Assembly (NCBI RefSeq): GCF_002553505.1
Contig: NZ_PDCP01000014.1
Location: forward strand, 54,398 to 118,397
Direction of reading: 5' to 3'
Origin: Mycolicibacterium agri
Lineage (GTDB): Bacteria > Actinomycetota > Actinomycetes > Mycobacteriales > Mycobacteriaceae
DNA: 64,000 nucleotides
Shown: piece by piece, positions 50,216 through 58,787 of the stretch
Position numbering within the stretch: position 1 is the first letter of the stretch
Layout: each line of letters starts with the position of its first letter
Translations under genes and position numbers: made by a program
Notes under the pieces: model-generated
Told to the model about the DNA's origin: nothing
What the model saw: the letters and a program-made list of their open reading frames with translations, nothing else
Databases searched by the model: none

Positions 50216-51364
50216 TTGGACAGTGCGAACGCGATGCCGGCGACCATCGAGAAGATCGAGACGATCCCGCTACGTGTGCCCTTAGGTCGGGTCTACCGAG
50301 GCAGCTACTACTCGATGTCTCACCGATCGACCATCATCACGCGAATTCACCTGAGCAACGGCGTGGTTGGTGAGGCGTTCGTCGGAGATGAAGACGACAC
50401 CAACGCAGCGATCGAACGGGTCATCCACACCGAGGTGTTGCCCAAGATTCAAGGCGAGGACGGGCTGCGGATCCAGCGGATCTGGGAGCTGATGCGGCCG
50501 GTGACCTTCAACATCTTGCGCGATCGCCGCATCGGGCTGGTCGCGATGGCGTGCGTAGATACCGCGTTATGGGACGCGATCGGGAAGACGTACGGGCAGC
50601 CGTTGTGGAGGCTGTGGGGCGGCTACCGCAACACCATTCCGATGATCTGGACCGGCGGATACTACGACGAGCCCGGCGGTATCGACGCCGAACTCAAGCG
50701 TGCCCGCGACGCTGGCGTACACGGGATGAAATTCAAAGTTGGCGCCCTGAGCCCTGAAGAAGACGCCGAACGATTCCGGGCCGCCCGCAAGGCAGCCGGC
50801 GACGACTTCGTTCTGATAGCCGACGCGAACCAAGGCTGGTCTCCGGACCAGGCAGTGCGATTCGCCCAACTGGTCTCTGACTTCGACCTGTACTACTTCG
50901 AAGAACCGGTCCGCTGGGATAACGACCATCGGGGTATGCGGGACGTCCGCTTCCGGTCGGGTGCACGGATCTGTGCTGGGCAGAGCGAATTTTCGGCCGG
51001 AGGCTGCCGCGACTTGATGGTCGCCGGCGCTATCGACTTCTGCAACTTCGATGGGTCGTGGTCGGGTGGACCAACCGAATGGCTTCGGGTGGCTGCCATC
51101 GCCAAGACCTTCGACGTCACGATGAGCCACCACGAAGAAGCGCACATCGGCGCGCACCTCCTCGCGGCGATTCCCAACGGAACTTTCGCCGACACCATGC
51201 ACGTCGACCGTGATCCCATCTGGCACAACCTGATCGCCAACCGCCCGGCTCTTGAGGACGGCATTCTTCAACTAAGTGAAAGGCCGGGCCTCGGTTGGGA
51301 ATTGGATGAAGACTACATCGAGAAATACCGGGTGAACTTCGACGAGAACGGGCTGATCCGATGA
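50216..51364 (+). CDS. Mandelate racemase/muconate lactonizing enzyme family protein 1
   Basis: The 382-residue enolase-superfamily enzyme has a capping domain (RVPLGRVYRGSYYSMSHRST) and a barrel domain. General-base candidates of the mandelate racemase subgroup are kept: the K-x-K motif in GMKFKVG and a His in MSHHEEAHIG. Metal ligands include Asp in LIADANQGW and Glu in YYFEEPVRW; at the third site the usual Glu is replaced by AGQSE. Likely a sugar-acid dehydratase or racemase. The TTG start has GGAG upstream. It overlaps the transporter by 4 bases. Confidence 0.88.
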   Translation: MDSANAMPATIEKIETIPLRVPLGRVYRGSYYSMSHRSTIITRIHLSNGVVGEAFVGDEDDTNAAIERVIHTEVLPKIQGEDGLRIQRIWELMRPVTFNILRDRRIGLVAMACVDTALWDAIGKTYGQPLWRLWGGYRNTIPMIWTGGYYDEPGGIDAELKRARDAGVHGMKFKVGALSPEEDAERFRAARKAAGDDFVLIADANQGWSPDQAVRFAQLVSDFDLYYFEEPVRWDNDHRGMRDVRFRSGARICAGQSEFSAGGCRDLMVAGAIDFCNFDGSWSGGPTEWLRVAAIAKTFDVTMSHHEEAHIGAHLLAAIPNGTFADTMHVDRDPIWHNLIANRPALEDGILQLSERPGLGWELDEDYIEKYRVNFDENGLIR

Positions 51365-52736
51365 CGGCGCAGGCAACCGCGCCGCGGCAGCTCACGACCG
51401 CGGAACTACGCCGGGTGACGTCGTCTAGCATCATCGGCACGGCGGTGGAATGGTATGACTTCTACCTGTTCGCGGTGTCGTCGTCGGTCGTGTTCGCGCC
51501 GCTGTTCTTCCCTCAGTTTGACCCGGCAGCCGGCACCATCAGTTCCTTTGCGACGTTCGCCGTTGGGTTCTTCGTCCGGCCGTTCGGCGCTTTGTTTTTC
51601 GGTCATTACGGCGACCGTATCGGCCGCAAGAACGTCCTGATCATCACGTTGATCCTGATGGGCACCGCATCCACCCTGATAGGTGTGCTGCCGACGCACG
51701 CGTCGATTGGTGTCTGGGGTGCCGTCCTACTCACCTTCTTGCGTGCTGTGCAAGGGTTTGGCGCAGGGGCTGAATATGGCGGTGCTGTACTGATGCTCGC
51801 CGAGACGGCACCCAAGAAGCGTCGTGGCCTCTACTCAGGACTTCCTACGTTGGTGTCGCGCTCGGGCTGCTCGCCGCCAACGGTGCATTCGCGGCGGTGT
51901 CGCACCTGCCCGAAGAAGATCTGCTCAGTTGGGGGTGGCGCATCCCGTTCCTGTTGAGCATCGTCGGTGTGGCCGTGGGCCTGGTTATGCGCCTGCGGTT
52001 GCACGAAACACCCGTCTTCCAGGAAGTCAAAGCCTCGGGGCTGCGGGTGAAGCTCCCATTTATGGTGGTCTTCCGTCACTCGTGGCGAAACCTATTCTGC
52101 GCCTGGGGCGCTCAGATGGGCGACAAGTCACTGGCCTACATCTTCGAGTCGCTGGTCATTGTGTACGTCACCAAGCAGGTCGGGCTGTCGACCTCGCTGG
52201 TGCTTACCGCGCTGCTCGTCGCGTCGGCGGCACAATTCATCACCGTCCCTGCCTTCGCCGCCCTGTCCGACCAACTCGGTCGACGGCCCGTCTACATACT
52301 GGGCGCGGTTCTGTCGGCGGCATTCGCGTATCCATTCTTCCTGCTGCTCGACACCGGTAACACGTTGCTGCTGTTCGGGTCGGTCCTATTCGCCTCGGCC
52401 ATCGCCAAGACGATGATGACCGCCGCCCAAGCGGCGTGGTTCGCCGAACTGTTTCCCGCCCAAGTTCGTTACAGCGGTTTCGCGTTGGCTCGCGAAGGCG
52501 CCGCACCGATATCCGGTGGGCTGGCGCCGGTCATCTCGGTGGCGTTGTTGTCATTGGGCGATGGACAGCCCTATTGGGTCGTTGCCTACATGGTCGGTAT
52601 CTGCCTCATCACCGTCGTCTCGGTATGGCTGGGGCCGGAAACGTACAAGATCGACATGTTCCCTGGCGACAACTCGGGCGACGCAGAAGGCGTGGCCCAA
52701 CAGCCTGCTGCCGCCACTGCGAAAGGAGAACGGTGA
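51361..52736 (+). pseudogene. MFS metabolite:H+ symporter (MHS family), split by a one-base frameshift
   Basis: The first part (51361 to about 51840) gives helices 1-5 with GTAVEWYDFYLFA and FGHYGDRIGRKN. After RRGLYSG the frame is lost. From 51840 a second frame continues TSYVGVALGLLAANGAFAAV and runs to 52736 with an intact second half (LPEEDLLSWGWRIPFLLS; QLGRRPVYILGAVLSAAF). One base is missing in the GGA at 51838-51840; restoring it gives a full 458-residue transporter. Its start overlaps the first enolase-superfamily gene (ATGA) and its end the second (GTGA), so the three were clearly one operon. Confidence 0.87.
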
Positions 52737-53854
52737 ACGCGCTGACCATCACCGCGGTCGAAGCCATACCGATCAGGGCGCCGTTGGCGACCGAATTCCG
52801 CGGCAGTTTCTATCACATGACCCACAGGGCCACCATCGTTGTGCGGTTGCACACCTCCGATGGGATTGTGGGAGAGACCTACGTGGGGGACGAGGATGCC
52901 GGTGCCTCCGACATCCTAAGTGTCATCCACAAGGAGTTGACGCCGCAGATTATCGGTTTGGATGCAATGGCCACCGAGAAGTGTTGGAAGGCCATGTATC
53001 CGGCCACATTCAACATCCTGCGCGATCGCCGCATCGGTCTGGTCGCGCTCGCGGCGATCGACTCGGCGATCTGGGATGCGGTCGGCAAGGCACTGAACCA
53101 GCCATTGTGGCGGTTGTGGGGCGGCGCGCGAGACCGAGTCCCGATGACGGCTATTGGTGGTTACTACGGAGAGCCGCTCGGCTCGATCGCCGACGAAATA
53201 GCCTACTATCGCCACGAACTCGGACTCGCCGGTGTCAAGTTCAAGGTCGGTGGACGCCAGCCGGAAGTCGACGCCGAACGCGTCGCTGCCGCGAGGGAGG
53301 CAGCTGGCCCCGACTTCGCGATCTGTATCGACGCCAATCAGGGCTATTCGGTGCGCCAAGCGATCGAATTGTGCAACAGGATCCGTCATCTCGACATCCG
53401 CTGGTTCGAGGAACCGGTGCTCTGGCACAACGACAGACGCGGATTACGGGACGTCCGCGCGATCGGTGGCATTTCCGTCGCTGCAGGGCAGACCGAGTTG
53501 ACCCCGAGCGGGTGTCGCGACTTGATGGAAACCGGCGCGATCGACGTGTGCAATTTCGACGCGTCATGGTCTGGTGGGCCGACCGCCTGGCGGCGAACAG
53601 CGGCCGTCGCGACGACATATGACGTCGAGATGGGGCATCACGAGGAACCGCAAGTCAGTACGCATCTCGTCGCCAGCGTGCCGCACGGCACGTTCGCCGA
53701 ATGCTTCCACCCCGACCGCGACCCCTTCTGGTGGAATCTGATCGCCAACCGGCCGCCACTGCACGAGGGATACCTCACGCTGCCGACAGGCCCCGGATTC
53801 GGTTGGGAGCTGAACTGGGACTACATCGATAAATTTCGGGCCGACATTTCATAG
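52733..53854 (+). CDS. Mandelate racemase/muconate lactonizing enzyme family protein 2
   Basis: A 373-residue paralogue of the enzyme at 50216-51364, sharing FNILRDRRIGLVA and the WDAxGK/QPLWRLWGG segments. It keeps KFKVG, CIDANQGY, WFEEPVLW and HHEEPQ, and like its partner has AGQTE at the third metal position. GTG 52733 overlaps the transporter's stop and has AAAGGAG before it. Two related but clearly different enzymes flanking one transporter suggest two steps or two isomeric sugar acids in one pathway. Confidence 0.88.
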   Translation: MNALTITAVEAIPIRAPLATEFRGSFYHMTHRATIVVRLHTSDGIVGETYVGDEDAGASDILSVIHKELTPQIIGLDAMATEKCWKAMYPATFNILRDRRIGLVALAAIDSAIWDAVGKALNQPLWRLWGGARDRVPMTAIGGYYGEPLGSIADEIAYYRHELGLAGVKFKVGGRQPEVDAERVAAAREAAGPDFAICIDANQGYSVRQAIELCNRIRHLDIRWFEEPVLWHNDRRGLRDVRAIGGISVAAGQTELTPSGCRDLMETGAIDVCNFDASWSGGPTAWRRTAAVATTYDVEMGHHEEPQVSTHLVASVPHGTFAECFHPDRDPFWWNLIANRPPLHEGYLTLPTGPGFGWELNWDYIDKFRADIS

Positions 53855-53938
53855 GTGACGGTCTGCCTGGCCGTACCATCAGTGCGGCTAGGTTTCTGTC
53901 TGCCGCAAGAGGGCGGTCATGACGACACGGAGTTTCGG

Positions 53939-54967
53939 TTGAGCGCAGATACATCGCGCATTACCCGCGTCGGCGTTCGCGAGGTCGCCGAGCGTGCTGG
54001 CGTGTCCATCGCCACCGTGTCGAGAGTGCTCTCGAATCACCCCAACGTCAGCCGGGCCACCCACGAGCGAGTCACGGCCGCGGTTCGGGAACTCGGATAT
54101 CAACCGAATGCGCTCGGCCAGATGCTGCGCCGCGGGGCCACCCGCATCGTGGGGTTCTCCATCGGCGACATCTCCAATCCGCTTTTTGCGCAGATCGCCC
54201 TCGGCGCCGAAGCCACGCTCGCGCAACACGGGTACTCGTTGGTCCTCAGCAACTCGCACGGCGAGCAGGAACGCGAGCTGACCAATCTGGCGATGCTGGA
54301 GAACCGCCGGGTCGACGGTTTGCTTTTGTCCGTCACCACCGAGACCGACTCGCAACTACTACAACAGTTGGCCCGATTCGACGGCCCGCTCGTGGCAATC
54401 GACCGCGACATCGCCACGCCGACAGCGAGTGTGAGCTGCGTGCAGTCCGACCATGCCGTCGGCATGACCGCTGCACTGGAAGCACTCCATGCTCAGGGAC
54501 ACCGACGAGTGGCACTCCTTGCCGGCCTCGCCACCCTGCGCCCAGGGCGGGAACGCATCAGCGCGGCCAACGTCACCGCCAAGGCGCTCGGCATGAAGTG
54601 CGAAGTGCTCTCCGGTGAGTTCGCCGGCCCCGACGCCGGTGCCATAGTCAAACTGCTGCGCCGGCCGAAGCGGCCCACGGCGTTGGTGGCCGGCAATAAT
54701 CAGCTCATCGCGGCGGCCCTCGACGCTTTGAGGGAAGCCGGGCTGAGCTATCCCCGAGACCTCTCATTGGTCGTCTGCGATGACGTCCCTTTGTTGCGCT
54801 TCTTTCAACCGACGCTGGCCACCATCCGGCGGGACCCGTACCAGATGGGCACCAACGCCGCGCAGCTCGTGCTTGAACGCCTCGTGGGCCCAGCAGCGGA
54901 GGCACGCACGGTCGTTCTGCCGACCACGTTCGTGCCCGGCGACAGCGTCGGCCCGGCGCCAAAGTAG
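53939..54967 (+). CDS. LacI family transcriptional regulator
   Basis: The 342-residue regulator has the LacI HTH (VREVAERAGVSIATVSRVLS) with the hinge segment (NALGQMLRRGATRIVGFS) and a periplasmic-binding-type sensor domain. TTG 53939 is taken as start because it gives a normal LacI N-terminus with CGGAG upstream; a GTG at 53855, directly after the previous stop, would add 28 unlike residues. It is the last gene of the enolase-superfamily group and probably binds the AAACGTTT-centred palindromes at 50178-50202. The ligand is presumably a sugar acid. Confidence 0.88.
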   Translation: MSADTSRITRVGVREVAERAGVSIATVSRVLSNHPNVSRATHERVTAAVRELGYQPNALGQMLRRGATRIVGFSIGDISNPLFAQIALGAEATLAQHGYSLVLSNSHGEQERELTNLAMLENRRVDGLLLSVTTETDSQLLQQLARFDGPLVAIDRDIATPTASVSCVQSDHAVGMTAALEALHAQGHRRVALLAGLATLRPGRERISAANVTAKALGMKCEVLSGEFAGPDAGAIVKLLRRPKRPTALVAGNNQLIAAALDALREAGLSYPRDLSLVVCDDVPLLRFFQPTLATIRRDPYQMGTNAAQLVLERLVGPAAEARTVVLPTTFVPGDSVGPAPK

Positions 54968-54991
54968 TCCGCTGGCTCACCTGCGGAAGTG

Positions 54992-55022
54992 TTGCAACCC
55001 GTACCTGGGTACGGGTTTATCG
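54992..55022 (+). promoter_or_regulatory. mer-type promoter/operator with 19-bp spacer
   Basis: A perfect inverted repeat, AACCCGTACC and GGTACGGGTT with TG between (54996-55017), contains CCGTAC-N4-GTACGG, the same arms and spacing as the classical mer operator. It fills the gap between a -35-like TTGCAA (54992-54997) and a -10-like TTATCG (55017-55022), a 19-base spacer as in MerR-controlled promoters. The ATG of the next gene is only 8 bases after the -10-like element, so the transcript is probably leaderless. Confidence 0.75.
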
Positions 55023-55029
55023 TCGGTGT

Positions 55030-55365
55030 ATGGCAACAGATGAAGCCGCGGACTGGGCTACGGCGTCGTGTTCGTTGCCGATTGGCGAGCAGCCGCTGCG
55101 GATAGCCGAATTCGACCGGTTGTTCGCCGGATCCGCGCGGCGGTCGGTGCGGGTGAGTCCCACCCGGTTGGATGTCTCGCTCGCGGCCAGCGCCGAGGCC
55201 GCGGCCTGTGATTTGGCTGCCCGCGAGGTGCAGTGCTGCTCGTTCTTCAATTTCGAGTTCACCTCGGCAGACAGCGCTGTCGTGATGAGCATCGAGGTGC
55301 CCCAGTCGCGGATCGACGTTTTGGATGAGTTGACCAGTCGGGTGCGGACGGTAGGCGGGCAATGA
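55030..55365 (+). CDS. Small Cys-containing protein in a MerR operon
   Basis: The 111-residue soluble protein has cysteines at 14, 60, 69 and 70. Its most distinctive part is LAAREVQCCSFFNFEF; short proteins with a similar E-x-x-CC-F/W-x-x-F pattern occur beside MerR genes in actinobacteria, but I cannot name the family. The Cys pair could bind a soft metal. It is transcribed from the mer-type promoter directly upstream and its stop overlaps the merR-like start (ATGA). No transporter or reductase is found with it. Confidence 0.75.
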   Translation: MATDEAADWATASCSLPIGEQPLRIAEFDRLFAGSARRSVRVSPTRLDVSLAASAEAAACDLAAREVQCCSFFNFEFTSADSAVVMSIEVPQSRIDVLDELTSRVRTVGGQ

Positions 55366-55784
55366 CTGAGACGCGATTACGCAGTGGCCAGGTCGCTGCA
55401 GCGGCCGGGGTGAATATCGAGACGCTTCGCTACTACGAGCGGCGCGGTCTGCTGCCGCAGCCACCGCGGTCGCTGGGTGGTCACCGGTTGTACCCGCCGG
55501 AGACGGTGACGTCGATGCGGGCTATCAAGGCCGCGCAGAAGCTGGGCTTCAAGTTGGCAGAAGTACGTGATCTCTTGGCGTCGGCTCGTCTCCGCGACGG
55601 TTCCGACTCCGGTTTGCAGTCCCGGGCGGCGGCGAAGTTAGCCGAGGTAGACCGCAAACTCGCTGAGCTGACATCCCTGCGCGCCACGCTGGGCGCTGCA
55701 GTCGCCGCGGGCTGCGACGATCTGATTGCGTGCGCTGAGAGTCCCTGCTGCCCATTGCCGTTCGACGATGAGATGAGGGAGTGA
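55362..55784 (+). CDS. MerR family transcriptional regulator
   Basis: The 140-residue regulator has the MerR HTH and wing (VNIETLRYYERRGLLPQPPR; GHRLYPPETV) and a coiled-coil dimer helix. Cysteines are at 118, 124, 129 and 130. In Hg-sensing MerR the metal is held by Cys82 of one subunit and Cys117 and Cys126 of the other; here no Cys lies near position 82. The C-terminal cysteines (AGCDDLIACAESPCC) fit a metal or thiol sensor, but not standard Hg(II) coordination. It likely binds the palindrome at 54996-55017 and controls its own operon. Confidence 0.88.
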   Translation: MTETRLRSGQVAAAAGVNIETLRYYERRGLLPQPPRSLGGHRLYPPETVTSMRAIKAAQKLGFKLAEVRDLLASARLRDGSDSGLQSRAAAKLAEVDRKLAELTSLRATLGAAVAAGCDDLIACAESPCCPLPFDDEMRE

Positions 55785-55808
55785 CGGCTTTCTGATGCCG
55801 GTGCGGCT

Positions 55809-56174
55809 GTGATCGAAATCCTACCGGGAAGCGGTAATCATCTTCTCTGCGTGCGGTTCACCGGAACACTGGACCGTGGCAGCTACCGCGACGTTCTCAA
55901 GCCGCGAATCGAATCGCTGCTTCAGCGGCACGCGACGCTGCGGGTGTTGGTGCTCATGGATGAATCGTTCAAGGGCTGGACCCTTTCCGGAGGGTGGGCC
56001 AACACGCTGTTCGACCTCAAGCACCGGCGCGACTTCGACAAGGTCGCGATGGTCGGAGCTCCGAAATGGGAAAGCTTATGTGTGAAGGCCCTTGCCGCGC
56101 TTCTCATGAAAGGCGAGTTGCGGACCTTCCGCCGCGATCAACTCGGCGACGCGTGGAACTGGCTACGCGCATGA
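55809..56174 (+). CDS. SpoIIAA-like (STAS-related) protein
   Basis: A 121-residue protein resembling the SpoIIAA-like family (bacterial STAS-related fold): an initial beta hairpin (HLLCVRFTGTLDRGSY), a strand-helix with LRVLVLMDESFKGW, then FDKVAMVGAPKWESLCVKAL and a final FRRDQLGDAWNWL helix. It starts at GTG 55809, 24 bases after the MerR gene, and may belong to its operon. Proteins of this family can bind lipids or polyisoprenoids; no phosphorylatable Ser motif of anti-sigma antagonists is evident. Confidence 0.8.
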   Translation: MIEILPGSGNHLLCVRFTGTLDRGSYRDVLKPRIESLLQRHATLRVLVLMDESFKGWTLSGGWANTLFDLKHRRDFDKVAMVGAPKWESLCVKALAALLMKGELRTFRRDQLGDAWNWLRA

Positions 56175-56224
56175 ATGCGTTTGTCAGCCGCCGACGCGTA
56201 TCGCGGACTGCAATCGGACACAAC

Positions 56225-56390
56225 CTATGGAGCCGCGCTCAACTCGGCCGCAACCAGATTTGTGAGTCGTTCTGCGGTCTTGAAGTGAGGGGTCAACCGG
56301 GTTTTGGTGATCGCGACAGAGGTTCGGGTGGCGACGTCGGCGTAGACACAGCTGCCGTTGCCCCGGCCTTGGTGGCTAGCGGTTCTTCGG
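56225..56390 (-). pseudogene. Possible C-terminal remnant of a beta-lactamase-family serine hydrolase
   Basis: Following the DeoR gene on the minus strand, a frame reads GNGSCVYADVATRTSVAIT followed by KTRLTPHFKTAERL and ends with AAELSAAP at 56225. Serine hydrolases of the beta-lactamase/EstB family end with a similar GxGGS..(Y/F)AD strand and a short final helix. The rest of such a gene is missing, and this region otherwise holds nothing recognisable. The match is short and low in certainty. Confidence 0.35.
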
Positions 56391-57173
56391 CTAACGGCCG
56401 CGGCGCGGACGCGGACATACAACATGTGTTCCCGCGGCGGCCAGCGCATTGGCAGTCTCGTCAGACAGTTCCCTTTCGGTGACCACGTCGGACACACGAT
56501 CCCATCCGCAAACCACAGCGTGCGCGACGCGGCCGTCCTTTGAGGAGTCCGCCAACAGCACGCTGCGATCGGCGTTGTCGATCACCGTGCGACTCAGCGT
56601 CGCATAGTCGAGCTGGTAATCGGTGACACCTGCGTCGGCCGACATTCCGCTGCAGCTGATGAATGCGAGGTCATAGTGATAGCGGTGCAGGAACTCGTTT
56701 GTAACCGATCCGCACAGCGTTGGTTCATGCGGCTGGATCATGCCTGGTGCCACCAACACCTTGGCCCGATCGGAGCGCATCAGCTCGGTCGCGACGAGCA
56801 GTGACGCGGTGATCACCGTTCCCGTATAGCTGCGGCTGATGGCCCTCGCCAACTGCTGTGCAGTCGTGCCCGCGTCGATGAACAGAATCCGCTCCACCGT
56901 GATCAATTGCGCAGCAAGCATTCCGATGGTCCGCTTGGCCGCCGCGTTGGTCGTCACCCGAGCGGTGTGCGGTTGTTCGGGGACCGGTGGCGGTGTGAGG
57001 CTGACGGCGCCGCCGTGCACGCGACGTAGAAGCCCACGGCGCTCGAGTTCGACAAGGTCACGTCGCACGGTTTCGGTCGAGACTCCGAGCACACGCGAGG
57101 CCTCCAGCACGGACACCGAGTGGTTGGCGTGAATCTGCGCCATGATCTGGGTCTGCCGGTCCTGCGACAGCAT
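56391..57173 (-). CDS. DeoR family transcriptional regulator
   Basis: The 260-residue protein has the DeoR HTH (SVLEASRVLGVSTETVRRDL followed by VELERRGLLRRVHGGA) and the sugar-phosphate sensor domain with FIDAGTTAQQLARA. It is the last gene of the MFS-kinase-M81 group, starting 94 bases after the M81 stop; an internal promoter is possible. DeoR proteins usually respond to a phosphorylated sugar, which fits the FGGY kinase in the same group. Candidate operators lie at 61605-61657. Confidence 0.9.
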   Translation of the reverse strand: MLSQDRQTQIMAQIHANHSVSVLEASRVLGVSTETVRRDLVELERRGLLRRVHGGAVSLTPPPVPEQPHTARVTTNAAAKRTIGMLAAQLITVERILFIDAGTTAQQLARAISRSYTGTVITASLLVATELMRSDRAKVLVAPGMIQPHEPTLCGSVTNEFLHRYHYDLAFISCSGMSADAGVTDYQLDYATLSRTVIDNADRSVLLADSSKDGRVAHAVVCGWDRVSDVVTERELSDETANALAAAGTHVVCPRPRRGR

Positions 57174-57266
57174 CGATCGTCCTTCCGCTCGCGGTGGTCG
57201 GCGGCGCGATGTGAGTCGCGCGCCGCCCGGGCCGGCGCGGGTGCCGTTGCCGAGCCTGCCGCCAGG

Positions 57267-58787
57267 CTACGACGGCCCGCCCGCGATGGGTGCAAACGTG
57301 ACGTCCCAACGAGGTGAGGGGTCGTCCCGCCACGGGTAGATCGTCTTGGGAAGCCTCGTGAAGGGCAGGTTCATCAGATCGGAGCTGGCCGCACCGGGGG
57401 TGTCGGCTTCGATGATCTCGCCAGCGAACGCGCTGTAGCTGGCACGAAACGACGTCGAGGCCTTCACGACGACGAGGTCGTACAGTGTGGGCTCGATCCC
57501 GTGCGCTCGGTAGAGCTGCGGGTCCCCGTTGCCGGCCATCCACTCGCACACGACGATGTCGAGCCAGCCGAAGCTGATGACGGCGGTGAGCCCGATGTTC
57601 TGGGTGATACCCCGTCCGGCGGGCCCCTCCTGCCGGAAGATGCCGTCGTGCAGAGACTTGACCCGTCCGGTGGCAGTGATCGAGGTCGATGACGGATTCC
57701 TTGTGCCGCCGAGGGTGAATTCGGCGGTAGCGCCGACGCCGAGCTGGTGAGCAAGGCGCGCGGCGGGGGCGTCGTTCACGACCGTTGCCGCCCGAAGTTC
57801 GGAACCTATCGCAAGGATCCGGTCGGCGACCGCCATGTTGTCGCCGGATGCACCCGCGTTACACGAGTCCGCCGAGTCGACCAGAATGACCGGTTTGCGC
57901 TGCCTTTTGTCCTTTGCGCGTTCGATCACATCGTCGATCGCCGCGAGGCTGGACTTGAAGTCGTACCGCTTGTCGTAGAGCAGTTTTGCCAATTCGACCG
58001 CGAACTTCGCGGCGTCGTCGCGATTCTCCGCCACGACGATCGCCGACGAGTTCGGCTCGGGGATATCCAGCCACGGCTGCATTTGATAGACGGTGAAGTC
58101 GATGATGCTGCCGGCGTCGCGCAGCGCGTGACCGCGGTCGACGACTTCCTTGTAGGGGCCGTCAAGTGTGTTGTAGGACGCGGCGGGAACGATCATCGGG
58201 ATCGGCACCCATGCGGTTACGGGCGGTTCTGGGCTCACGACGGCATCGATGCCCAGAGTTGCTGTGCGGACGCCGGTCTCGAAGTGGTCGACGTGGGGAT
58301 AGGTGAGGTATCCAATGATCACGTTGGCGTTCGAGACGAGGGTCTTCGTCACGTACGCGTGGAGGTCCAGTGCGACGGCAATCACGGTGTCGTCGCCGAC
58401 GACGGCCCGTACCCGCCGGGCGATCTCGCCTTCGGCGTCGTCGAAGCGCGTCGTCATCAGAGCGCCGTGGAAGGAGATGAAAACACCGTCGAGTGGTGCG
58501 GCTTCTTCAATCTGGGGGATGAGACGTTGCAGATAGTGGTCCATCACCTCCTGCTCGGCCACACCGCCGCTCTGGCTGGCCATCACCGTGCCGCAGACAA
58601 CCTCGGGGTGATACGGCGATTCGTCGAGTGCCTTGAGGAAGCCGCCGACGGTGCACTGCTGGCCCGTAAATGTGTCGCGGACGGCCTGCCCTTCGTACTC
58701 ACCCGTCTGATTCCAGAACTCCAGCGTGGACAGTGTGGGGTTGAAAGAGTTGCTCTCCTGCCGGAATTCGGTGATCAGGATCTTCAT
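57267..58787 (-). CDS. M81 family metallopeptidase (MlrC-like)
   Basis: The 506-residue protein matches MlrC, first known from microcystin degradation. Marks: N-terminal ILITEFRQESNSFNP, VFISFHGALMT with a likely zinc His, VIAVALDLHAYVT with Asp and His, and VILVDSADSCNAGASGDNMA in the second domain. Most family members sit in operons unrelated to microcystin, and the natural substrate class is not settled. The ATG overlaps the kinase stop by one base (TAATG), so it is coupled to the kinase. Confidence 0.88.
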   Translation of the reverse strand: MKILITEFRQESNSFNPTLSTLEFWNQTGEYEGQAVRDTFTGQQCTVGGFLKALDESPYHPEVVCGTVMASQSGGVAEQEVMDHYLQRLIPQIEEAAPLDGVFISFHGALMTTRFDDAEGEIARRVRAVVGDDTVIAVALDLHAYVTKTLVSNANVIIGYLTYPHVDHFETGVRTATLGIDAVVSPEPPVTAWVPIPMIVPAASYNTLDGPYKEVVDRGHALRDAGSIIDFTVYQMQPWLDIPEPNSSAIVVAENRDDAAKFAVELAKLLYDKRYDFKSSLAAIDDVIERAKDKRQRKPVILVDSADSCNAGASGDNMAVADRILAIGSELRAATVVNDAPAARLAHQLGVGATAEFTLGGTRNPSSTSITATGRVKSLHDGIFRQEGPAGRGITQNIGLTAVISFGWLDIVVCEWMAGNGDPQLYRAHGIEPTLYDLVVVKASTSFRASYSAFAGEIIEADTPGAASSDLMNLPFTRLPKTIYPWRDDPSPRWDVTFAPIAGGPS

